Positions 55,036 to 64,000 of a DNA stretch of 64,000 nt are shown here, piece by piece. The notes under the pieces were generated by a model. That model was given only the letters and a program-made list of their open reading frames with translations, had not been told where the DNA came from and did no database searches. Origin of the DNA: Limnanthes douglasii subsp. nivea (taxonomy: Eukaryota > Streptophyta > Magnoliopsida > Brassicales > Limnanthaceae); assembly GCA_036936605.1 (NCBI GenBank), contig JAUPFV010000005.1, positions 236,732,091-236,796,090 of the forward strand, given 5' to 3'. Within the stretch, counting starts at the first letter, position 1; the number at the start of each line of letters is the position of its first letter. The translations under genes were made by a program, and so were the position numbers.

Positions 55036-56225
55036 TCAGACAACAAAATGAGATGTTGCACCAGCATACCAACCGACACGAAAACCTCCGATGTGGGATC
55101 TGAAAACACCCTGATCGTCAAAAGTGGCTTCGATAATCGCGCGGTTGGCAGCCATAAACCCTAGCTTGCAACAAGGAGATAGCTCGTAAAGTAACTGGGT
55201 CACGCTGATTTGGTCTTTGCCGTAAAACTCCATGTAAAACTCCATGACCGGAGGAGGGTTCTCAACAGGGTTAACCCGTGATTTTAACGCCGCTAACATG
55301 AAGCCCATCAGTTTCTGCTCCGAATTCGTCCTTGGGTTCGGAGTTTGTGATAGCCGTGACAAGATCTCGGTTGCAGCTTTTGTTTTACCTTCGAAAATTG
55401 CAGTCACGGCCTCCATTATGACGGTTCGGTTGCAGATAAACGGTGGTGAAGCCGCTGAGGACAAGGAAGACGATGAAGGAGAAGAGGAGGACGTCGGCGA
55501 TTGCGAAATCGGGTTCTGGTTCAGGATCAGGGGACTCAGAGTCGGGTCTGGATTTATCAAGCTCTGTATTGTTTCGGACCACTCACTTTTTGTGTTCGTG
55601 ATCACGGAAACATCATTGTCTTCGTCGTCCCGAAAAGTTGTTTCTCCAGCTCTTGAAGCTGGTTCATAATATTCTTCTCCGGATCCTGAACAGGAGGAAC
55701 CGGGTTGACTCGGTTCTGAAAGTTCGTCGCATACGCATTTAGGGTGGGTAAAACCTGGTTGTTCGATTGGAACCCACGTCCTGACATGAACCCACTCATA
55801 CCCTGTCCTTGTCCTTGCCCTCTTACTTGTTGGAGAACCGGCAAACCGTACCTTTGAGCCAAATTCGAAGAAGAGGATGAGAAATCCATGGGAGACAAGG
55901 GAGATAACGGCGAGTACGACCGTTGCTTAACAGAACGGAGAAACAAAGCGTTAAGCGCCTGGTTGTTCTGTATTTGCTGCTGCGCTTAGTAATCGGCTAG
56001 CGTTCTTTTTCCGATGAGGCTTGGTAGAGCGGGCCGGCTAGCGATCTGACTCATCTGGTCGAGAAATCACCCGGTAGTTGGTTTCGATATGGTTGTTGAG
56101 CTGGGATATTAATATTGTTGTTGTTCATGTTCATGTTGAGGTTGTTCATGGTGTTTGTTGCTATGGGTCTACCGGAGAAAAAATCTTGACCACCACCGCC
56201 ACCGCCGGAGAACCCAGAAGCCATT
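55036..56225 (-). pseudogene. SCL8: Captured SCARECROW-LIKE 8 (GRAS) gene fragment
   Basis: From the ATG at about 56225 leftward: MASGFSGGGGGG, an Asn/Met-rich stretch, a frameshift, then PALPSLIGKRTLADY, a TAG, NALFLRSVKQRSYSPLSPLS (55946-55602), NQLQELEKQLF, another frameshift, then 55605-55036: NTKSEWSETIQSLINPD, a Ser/Pro-rich region, IMEAVTAIFEGKTKAATEIL and TQLLYELSPCCKLGFMAANR. These match the N-terminal half of plant SCL8 up to the start of the GRAS domain. The last ~25 codons (after DDQG, from about 55107) run into the element's inverted repeat. GRAS DNA-binding/regulatory function is lost. Parent gene not in window. Confidence 0.85.
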
Positions 56226-56632
56226 TCTATCTCCGATCAGTTCTTTCTTATGATTGTAGATAGAGAGAAAGGGAAGCATAGAGGTTTTTTTATGACAATT
56301 GGCTTTTAGAGAAACGCATGATGATGTGGAAAGAGAGAGTTGCGATCTCGCTCTTTGGTGGTATTGATATGTTAGTGATGATGAATATCGAGAAGTAGTA
56401 ACTGATATTTAAAAGGGAGAAGTTTGAAGTTTCGGACAATACTTCCTTGACTGTCTCTTCTAGTTCAAGGATGAAGTCTGTTTTCGGTCAAAGCTGATTT
56501 TTCAGATCCCACATCGGAGGTTCTAATGTTGGTTGGTATGCTGGTGCAACATCCCATTTTGTTGTCTGAATTTGTTTAGAGAGAAGAAGACATTATCGTT
56601 TTCTCTGTTTTGCTGATGAAAATGGAAATAGA

Positions 56633-56699
56633 GAGTGAAGTCGGTGTCGTTTTGTTATATAGGTAAGTGAAGTCGGTGTCGTTTTGTTATATAGGTAAG
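56633..56699 (+). repeat. 31-bp tandem duplication in the right inverted repeat of element 2
   Basis: gtgaagtcggtgtcgttttg...ataggtaa occurs twice in a row; the left inverted repeat has only one. Confidence 0.9.
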
Positions 56700-57022
56700 A
56701 TGGGTGAGGTAAATAGTTAAATGGGTGGGTAAATCTAAGGTCAAGTGAAATCGATGGGTAAAAGGTAAAAATTTAAGTAAATAAGGTAAATTGACTAACA
56801 AGGGTGTTTTTGGAAGAAAGGTAAGGAGAACCGTATGTGGGAAAAAGCTGAGTATTTTGGCCTGCCACGTGTCAGCTCTTAGTTAATTTGCACGCGCTAA
56901 TGGCAAAAATGCAACATTTTTGGAGACCGATGACTAGTTTTGGAGACGAATGAAGCTTAATGACAGGAGTGCAACAGGTGTCAAACACTGGTGACTAACC
57001 AGGGTTTTTAGCCTAAAGTTTC

Positions 57023-58060
57023 ATATGTACACCTTCGTAAAAATGGTAATAGACTAGTATTTTTTTCAGATGGACACAAAATGTATACATGTAGCAGAAA
57101 ACTCAGGATTAAATACACGTGGCAAAGGCAATATCCCTATGACCCATGATGATGTCGAAGGTAGGATCTTTACTGTACTATACCAATCCTGAGCCTCCCA
57201 AACTCATACGCCAATAACAATAAGTTTGCAATTATCTTTTATATATTTGATAGATTTGTAAACGATATTTTTATGATTATTTTACATTTGATGGCTGTGT
57301 GGATTACGAGGGGTTAGATAAATCATATAGATACATATAACTTTAATTTTTATATTATATTTATATATAAAAAATATTTAAATTAATTTATAATATTTTT
57401 TATGAGATATACATGTTTTGAATATGTTTAAATAATAATGTGCCTATTACTAACATACACGGGATAGGTGGTTTCTTTTTTGAAAAATGATTTTTTTTAA
57501 TTTTCAACCGATTTAAGGTTTTATACATATACGTGGTATTGATGATTTAAGAATATGATTTGATGAGATTTTTTTTCGAAAAATGATTTTTTTAATTTTT
57601 AAAAAACTTAAGCTTTCATAGTATAGATGGTTTAAGACGATAATTTGATGAATTCTCTTTCAAAAAAATGATTTTTAAAATTTTAAGAAAGTCTTAAACT
57701 TTCATCAAAATCTTGTATGGGTTTCTGTCTTTATCCGCTTTCATTATAAATATCTTTTGGCTTCAATGTTGAGACCGGAAATTTAACTTTAGTTTAAATA
57801 ATGGATTTGTATATAAAATATGTATAATTTTGTTTATATTAATTTATAATATTTTTTATGAGATAAACATGTTTGTAATATATTTAAATAATAATTGACC
57901 CAACATATAGGTAGTGTAGATGGTTTGAGACAAGAATTCGATGAGATTCTCTTCCGCGAAATGATTTATTGATCTTCAATAAAAAGTCTAAACCTTTCAG
58001 GGTATCTGTCTGCATCTCAATTTTCTTCAATTAGATATATCACTTGGCTTCAACATTGGG
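57023..58060. repeat. AT-rich region with diverged ~110-bp repeats
   Basis: Around 57470-58050 the words 'atggtttaagac', 'tttgatgagattctctt', 'aaaatgattttttaa' and 'cttaaactttcat' recur about four times at roughly 110-bp and larger spacings. No gene. Confidence 0.5.
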
Positions 58061-58540
58061 TATGGCTACTTGTCAGCCTTCACCGAAAGTAGACATTAAG
58101 GATGCTCCACTTATTCGAGTCACCTCATCAATTCAGCACCACAAATAGCAACTTATCGTGACATCATTTCACAACCTGCAACGGCATTCAACACAATAAG
58201 CCAGTCTATTTCCAAAACTCTACGACAAGAGGAGATCAAAGACACCTCAACTTTCTATCATTGACTCAAGTTTACCAAACCAAGATCAAAGACCATATAA
58301 ACCTAAAAAAACTTTCCAATTTTAAGAAACAACCCCACTTTCGAACAGAGAATTCCAATCAACAACTATTACAGTAATAACTTAATTCTTGACAAATCCT
58401 TTGCTGAAGCAGTCTATCGAAATAATAGTTCTTATGAAGAAATTAAATTTTCTACCAAAGAGGATTATTCAACAATTGAATTCTCTGCCAAACACAAAAA
58501 AAAAAACTTGAATCTCAGGACAAACATACTCAAACAGGAA
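58061..58540. other. Intergenic or LINE 5' region, no clear ORF
   Basis: Just upstream of the recognisable LINE ORF1 and possibly its leader; no motif to prove it. Confidence 0.4.
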
Positions 58541-58544
58541 AATT

Positions 58545-59200
58545 TGCAATGGGACGTCCTAAAATGTCAGATATACAAAACTTCTTTCACAACTTAGGAT
58601 TTAAAGGAATAGTTAGTCTAGATTTTTGGGACAATAGACATCTTCTGATAGAAATGGATCTTAAAGAAGACATTAAATTGTTATGGAGGAAAAGTATGTG
58701 GAATGTGGCTTAGTTCACCATGAGAATTCTCAAATGGAGCCCAAATTTTAACCCCAAAAAGAGAATTTTCAGTCACCCCAACATGGATCACTTTTCCTAA
58801 AATTCCAACTTATATATACCAAGAAGACACAATCAAAGTTGTAGCTAAATCATTAGCGAACCCTCTACAAGTTTGGGTTCCAAAGAAGAAGAAATCTATG
58901 TATAACTCTTGCATGCTTGAATTGATCTAGAAGATTTTAAGGAGCTTATTCCTAAAATAATGATTAAGTTTGCCAATGACCAAGACTTCTAGCAACCTGT
59001 TGTGCATGGTGCTAGGTCAAGTTATTTCTCAGAATGCTGGCACATATGCCAAAAGTCCACTAATTGTAGAAGACTAAGAAAATCAAAGTTAAGAAACCAT
59101 TAGATGACCATCAGCCTTTCATTCCTCTTAAACTTAAATCTAGCATAGTCCATAACCCATACACTACAAACAAAGACCTCAACTCTTCAAACCTACCTAA
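58545..59200 (+). pseudogene. LINE ORF1 remnant (DUF4283-type)
   Basis: From about 58550: MGRPKMSDIQNFFHNLGFKG, then NRHLLIEMDLKEDIKLLWRK and MRILKWSPNFNP. These match the N-terminal DUF4283 domain of ORF1 in plant L1-type LINEs. Several stops and frameshifts follow (VWVPKKKKSM-like, LIPKIMIKFANDQDF). Nucleic-acid binding protein in the intact family; broken here. Confidence 0.75.
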
Positions 59201-59562
59201 CCAATCAAAGTCAATAAAAAAAAGACAGTTGACTTATCAACATGAGATACAAAATTCTATCAGAACCACTCAAACACTCACAATCCACCTATGATCAATC
59301 TCAATAAACCATCCTCACAACTTTCTCATACCTAAATTAACACCCATAATTAAACAAGCAATATTATACCTGAGATTTCATAAACTACTATTAATGAATC
59401 TATCAACCTATTAAATACTGGCCTTAGGATTTCAGATATAAATGATAACCCAAATCAAGCCTCCTCGCCTTGGAATCATAGACACTACTACGGCCTTCCT
59501 TCAACTCCAATAGCTCATATAAAAAAAATCAAACAAAGATCATGAGATGATTAAAAGACACA

Positions 59563-60673
59563 ATGTCTCTAAGGCTTTACAATTTGATGGGATGCCAGAC
59601 CTTCAAATGGGTCTCCTTAATTATTGTTTCCATGCTCTGTTGGAATAATAGAGGCATTGCCAACAATTCCACTAGAAGAATAATAAAATATATTTGTAGA
59701 GTTGAGAAAATAAACTTCATAGTTATCCAAGAGGCCATGATTGATGATACAAATTTACCTCTCACTGCTAAGCTCATTGAATTCAAAATATAACTGCTAA
59801 CATATATAATAAAATTTGGATTATGTGGAGCAATGATTTTAAATTGCAAAATCTAACTAATAATGACAAAATAGTACATCTTCACGCCATACACTTACCT
59901 CTTCACATATCAGTACTAACATTTATTGTGTATGCAAAATGTATAAGGAATCATAGATCTGAGCTATAAAATAACCTTAGAGGAGTGATGGATTTCTCAA
60001 AAGCTTGGATAGTAATGGGAGACTTCAACATCATCTTATCTCCTTATGGGAAATTATCATGCTCATATCTTTGCTAAAAAAATCATAGATCAACTCAATG
60101 ATGTGATTAGTGATTTTAACTTAATTGATGCTAACTATATTGGATCTACCTACACATAGACCAATTCTAAAAAATGGAAGAGACTGGATCACGTGATATA
60201 CAATAGTTTCTCTACTAACTCTTTTGAAACAATAACATGCAGACATCTAGCAAGAATAGGCTCGGATCACGCTCTTTTACTTGTCTCTCTCTCGATTGAT
60301 TTAACCAAAATCAAATCTTTTTTTGAAAATATTAAACACGTACTTACTTCATCCTAATTGTTTAAAGTCTATCGAAAGAAATCAGAATGAGCCTATGGAA
60401 GCCTCTCATCTCTTTACCTTTTGTAAAAAGCTTAAAAGGAAAAGATTGGAACAATCAAACTTTTGGTAATGTATTCAATGTTTTACCCTAATCTGAAGAA
60501 GAAGTATGTTTTCTTGAAAAGGTTTTTGCTGATTCAAAGACTCAAGAGGATAAAAACAAGTTGGATAAAGCCCAAGTTAATCATCTTCAGTTATTAGCCA
60601 AGGAGGAAAGTTATTGACAACAAAAGTTTAATACCAACCGGACTATTAATGGTGCTACATCATTTTTATCCTT
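59563..60673 (+). pseudogene. LINE ORF2 endonuclease remnant, truncated before RT
   Basis: 59632 onward: MLCWNNRGIANNSTRRIIKY and INFIVIQEAM (the 'W N.RG' and 'QE' endonuclease motifs); then WIVMGDFNIIL near 60010 (the GDFN motif); KRLDHVIYNSF near 60182 and ARIGSDHALLLVSLS near 60250 (the SDH motif). The order is complete for an apurinic-type endonuclease. A linker region with EE...Q.KFNTN follows to about 60673, where LINE similarity stops, so the RT is absent. Many stops. 3' truncation is unusual for LINEs and implies a later deletion or insertion. Confidence 0.78.
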
Positions 60674-61160
60674 GTACATGTAGTGCCAATATCATATACA
60701 CCATATTCCCTTGTACTTGTAATACCAGTATCCTCTAAACCATCTTTCACCTCTTCTACAACACTATTATGTACACCAACATTCTTTTCTTTTACAACAC
60801 CAGTCTCATGTACATATACAGGCTCACGTATACCGTCACTTTCATCCTCTACAACTCTACCATCAGTATCAGTCTTTATATCACCACCACTCTCCTCTAC
60901 AACTCTAACATCAGTCTCTTGTACACTAACGGGGGTTACATCACCAACATCCTCCTCTTCTATAGCACCACCACTCTCATATACAATTCTAGCACCAGTC
61001 TGTTGTACACCCACAGCCTCAAAATCACTAAGAGTCTCCTCCTATACATCACTACAACTCTCCTCTATAACTCTAGCACTAGTATCATTTGCATCACCAT
61101 CAGTTTCCTCTATAAATCAAACATTAGTCTCATGAGCCTCTACATATGTATCTTTTAAAA
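60655..61160 (-). repeat. Degenerate coding-type repeat (VVEESGG/ETGV units), minus strand
   Basis: On the minus strand the 119-codon ORF 61014-60655 reads ETDVRVVEESGGDIK, DGRVVEDESDGIREPVYVHE, VVEEVKDGLEDTG, i.e. repeated acidic units of about 20 residues; the same pattern continues upstream (61160-61015) but with two stops (after HETNV and CSDV). On the plus strand it looks like a Ser/Thr-rich repeat only because of complementarity. Origin unknown; possibly the repetitive domain of a dead gene. Confidence 0.45.
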
Positions 61161-62689
61161 CTATTCCAATATAATCATATACGATATTCTCCTGACCTTG
61201 TACAAAATTTTGTACCTAGGCTACTACAATACTTGTAGATGCATAAAGATCGACGATGTGAATCTGCATTTATATTTACCTCCCTGTCTGAATTAAGCCT
61301 TTGTGTTAACCCAAATGTATATGTATAATTCTTTATTATTTTAATAATAGAATCCACACCATGTAGTTTGTACACAAAAGACTAAATATGTCTAGGTTTA
61401 TGTAGTCGATGTTTTACAATTTTAATCCTACATATTTAAACTTTCGCTTGCTCACAACTTTTACATCGAGGTGGTAGTTGACATTATCCCTTGAGGGTAA
61501 AGATATTTGCAATAAAATTAATCATGACCTATTTCAACCTTAGGATCCTCAATTCACCAATTAACCTTCATTTGGACCAATTAGTTGATTTTAAAATTAC
61601 TGTATCTGAACAACCTTAATCATGCAAATATGCATAAACATTTAAACTTATATATAACTTTAAAAACATACAAATACAAACAAGCATACCCAAACATATA
61701 TGAATGGTTACAAGTTACAAAGGAAAAATGGCCCAAGCCTAGAACCCGCATGGGTCCACTAGTGCAATGAAGAACTTATTCTTTGTAACGGTCTGTGTTT
61801 GTTGCGACTAACTCATACTAATCACGATGAACATGACCTTTTCACCGCAATCATATCAGGGGTAATCACGATGAAAGGCTTCTGACAACATGTCACTACT
61901 TTGTTTACCCTTTGGCTTATGGCCTTTTTGTTGTAATATTCCTTTTTCTAACAGAAAACTAAACATAAATTAAAGGGCAAAACCCTCATATATTACTTTA
62001 AGAACATTAAACACCGAAATATGCAATCATGAACATGTTTTTTTAATTCAATCACCCCATCATGCTTTTATATAACCCTAAGTCCATAGCTATAACCAAC
62101 TCAATCATCATACAATCCCAATGATGTGTAATATTTATATAAAAAAATTAATTCAACGTGTTTTTTATATAATTATTGAAACATACATACAATCCTATAT
62201 CGATTCATAATGGACTCTTAACTCTGATATTAATTGATAGAATATACTAATTTACTCAATATATCTATTACACCAAAATTATTCCCTTTAATGATCGATA
62301 TTACTAAGAAGGTGAATTACTTACTTGTTAAGTTGTCCATCTTAGTAATGATTGATTAAAATGATGATCTTGTTTCTTTTGATCTTATTCGCTTGAATCA
62401 TTTGAATCTGTTTTATTCTCGTGTTTCTTCAATTATTTAAATTAAATTGTATGTACAAGAACACTAGATGAAAAAAATACACACAAAGAAGAAAACCAGA
62501 TGAACAAAACACAAAAATGTAAATATAAAAATATCAACTTTTTTTTATTATTTGGTTCTTCTAACCACTTAGAGCGCATATATTAATACGAAAAGTTGAG
62601 AGAATACAGGCGTACATCTTTTTATATACAATAAAAATTAGGTTTTACTTGAACCTAATTGCAATACCCATTTAGTTAGCTCTCCAATA
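61161..62689. other. AT-rich intergenic sequence, no gene
   Basis: Short ORFs without domains. Nothing recognised on either strand. Confidence 0.5.
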
Positions 62690-62697
62690 GGGACCAT
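62690..62697. repeat. 8-bp target site duplication of hAT element, left
   Basis: gggaccat, repeated at 63357-63364. Confidence 0.93.
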
Positions 62698-63356
62698 TAG
62701 GATGGCAATGGGCCGGGTTCGGACCGGGTTTGGGTTGACCCGCTTAGGCTCGTTGTTTTTTACGCGAACTTAAACCCGACCCGACCCGCAGCAGGTTTAA
62801 TATTTTCGAACCCGAGCCCGGCCCGTTTATGTCCGCGGGTCAGCTCGAGTCCGACCCATTTATGTCCGCGGGTCAGCCCGATCCAACCCGTAAACATTAT
62901 TTTTTAATATTTAGGTTGGCCGAATAGGTCTGATCCGATCCAAACCAGCCAAATTTCACTTTATTTTTAATTTAAGACAAAAGTTTAAGACATAAATTTT
63001 TAAACCAACGTATCTGAAACACAGAAAAGAAAAATATCCAAAGAACTTGAAAATTTATAAATTAGGATTGAAAGTATATATACGGAAAGATCTTAAAAAT
63101 ATATATTTAAAATTTATGGAATTATTTTATGGAAAGAGAATATAATTAATAAATATATTATTGACTCTAAAAGTAAACTCAAATACGATATATTATTGGA
63201 AAACATATAAATGTCAGTCTTTTAGTAATTAGTAAGTATATGTTTTAGTTATACTACTACAAATTTACAAATTATATATATATATGGGCCGGGTAAAGCC
63301 GGCTTGGGCCGGGTAAAGCCGGCTTGGGCAGGCTCGGACCAACATTGCCAACCCTA
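62698..63356. mobile_element. Non-autonomous hAT element, 659 bp
   Basis: Begins TAGGATGGCAATG and ends CATTGCCAACCCTA, which are near-perfect inverted termini, and is flanked by a perfect 8-bp duplication, as expected for hAT. The subterminal regions are rich in gggccggg/cccgacccg words, including 'tttatgtccgcgggtcagc' twice at the left and 'gggccgggtaaagccggctt' twice at the right. No transposase. Confidence 0.92.
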
Positions 63357-63364
63357 GGGACCAT
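63357..63364. repeat. 8-bp target site duplication of hAT element, right
   Basis: gggaccat, identical to 62690-62697. Confidence 0.93.
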
Positions 63365-63733
63365 AACCCATTAAAATTGATTCCAATAAATTTACTCTTT
63401 AAATTTATTAGTTTAGTCTTAAGTGTTAATATTTGGGTATAATAAACTCAGAATCTACATTTATACCTCCATAATGGGTTACCTATTAGTTAATTTTAGA
63501 CTTATATAAATAACCCAATTACTTATTAATTTGATTTTTCTTATGATAATTACTAGATACATAATGAGCATATTATTCATAAATTTCCAAAAACATGAGT
63601 TTTTATAATATATAAATTAAAAAGTAAAAGAATAAAAAATCGATTAGAAAAAAAGTCCAAACAAAAATATATACACACAAAATAAGAACATTAAACACAA
63701 ACAATTAGGAAAATAAAAAAGAAACAATGACAT

Positions 63734-63803
<70 letters not shown>

Positions 63804-64000
63804 GAAAACATGTGATATTAAAAAGAAACTCAATAAAAATGACGAATATGAATTTAACATGACCAGCTCAAAATTTGACTTAATTGGTGTATTAGTATTT
63901 TAAATATATCTAATATAGACCATATGACTTTTAACAAAATTAAAGGTAATATATCCAATAGTACTTTAAGTATTGTTTTGCAGGTTATTGAAACGATGAA
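63365..64000. other. AT-rich intergenic sequence with a long (AT)n microsatellite
   Basis: (AT)n of about 31 units at 63739-63801. No gene. Confidence 0.8.

Larger units (their letters stand above)
54607..57013. mobile_element. Mutator-like element 2 (Pack-MULE) carrying part of SCL8
   Basis: 2,407 bp, starting ggctaaaaaccctggttagt and ending in its reverse complement actaaccagggtttttagcc, with a perfect 9-bp target duplication. Terminal inverted repeats are about 500 bp (54607-55106) and 516 bp (56498-57013), the right one longer because of a 31-bp internal duplication. No transposase. The interior is a minus-strand GRAS-gene fragment. Inverted-repeat divergence is modest, so insertion is not ancient. 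Confidence 0.92.

Noticed and set aside
55244..55669. 141-codon plus-strand ORF
   Set aside because: Antisense frame of the captured SCL8 fragment, whose minus-strand frame shows clear GRAS-family motifs.

Overview
The window is nuclear DNA of a flowering plant, almost certainly a eudicot. It is AT-rich, with GT-AG introns, plant-type LTR retrotransposons (Copia, and a Gypsy element of the Tat/Retand type with an antisense ORF), Mutator-like elements carrying pieces of plant genes, a plant LINE with a DUF4283-type ORF1, a hAT element and a tRNA-derived SINE. No bacterial or organellar gene structure, rRNA gene or CRISPR array was seen. I see no gene that looks intact and host-functional.

Layout. 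1-14.8 kb: a tandem array of almost identical ~3.085-kb units. Each carries exons 1-4 of a WAT1-related (nodulin MtN21/EamA-type) transporter pseudogene plus ~146-bp satellite-like monomers in opposite orientations. Only the fifth, last unit continues into exons 5-7, and its final exon encodes a tail of six-residue (LDAAPA-like) repeats. A sixth, rearranged copy lies 26 kb away at 40.7-41.9 kb. 14.8-24 kb: decayed Copia fragments on both strands, a SINE, a 25-28 bp minisatellite and AT-rich sequence. 24-28.05 kb: a damaged minus-strand Copia element interrupted by a 166-bp solo LTR with its own target duplication. 28.1-37.85 kb: a complete-length 9,744-bp Gypsy element with 456-bp LTRs differing at 8 positions, a 5-bp target duplication, a gag-pol region broken by stops and an RNase H deletion, and an open 995-codon antisense ORF. 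37.9-40.5 kb: minisatellites. 42.2-44.0 kb: a Mutator-like element carrying an AAA-ATPase gene fragment. 45-54.6 kb: AT-rich intergenic sequence with microsatellites. 54.6-57.0 kb: a second Mutator-like element, with 500-bp terminal inverted repeats and a perfect 9-bp target duplication, carrying the first half of a SCARECROW-LIKE 8 (GRAS) gene. 58.5-60.7 kb: a decayed LINE. 62.7-63.36 kb: a 659-bp hAT element with a perfect 8-bp target duplication.

The genes do not form a pathway. The window is best read as a repeat-rich region recording tandem amplification of a dead transporter gene, nested insertions and two gene-capture events. The most unusual structures are the 3.085-kb array with opposed satellite blocks, the two gene-carrying Mutator elements, and the antisense ORF with an 84-nt stop-free putative intron. 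All family assignments come from reading translated sequence by eye; no database search was run.
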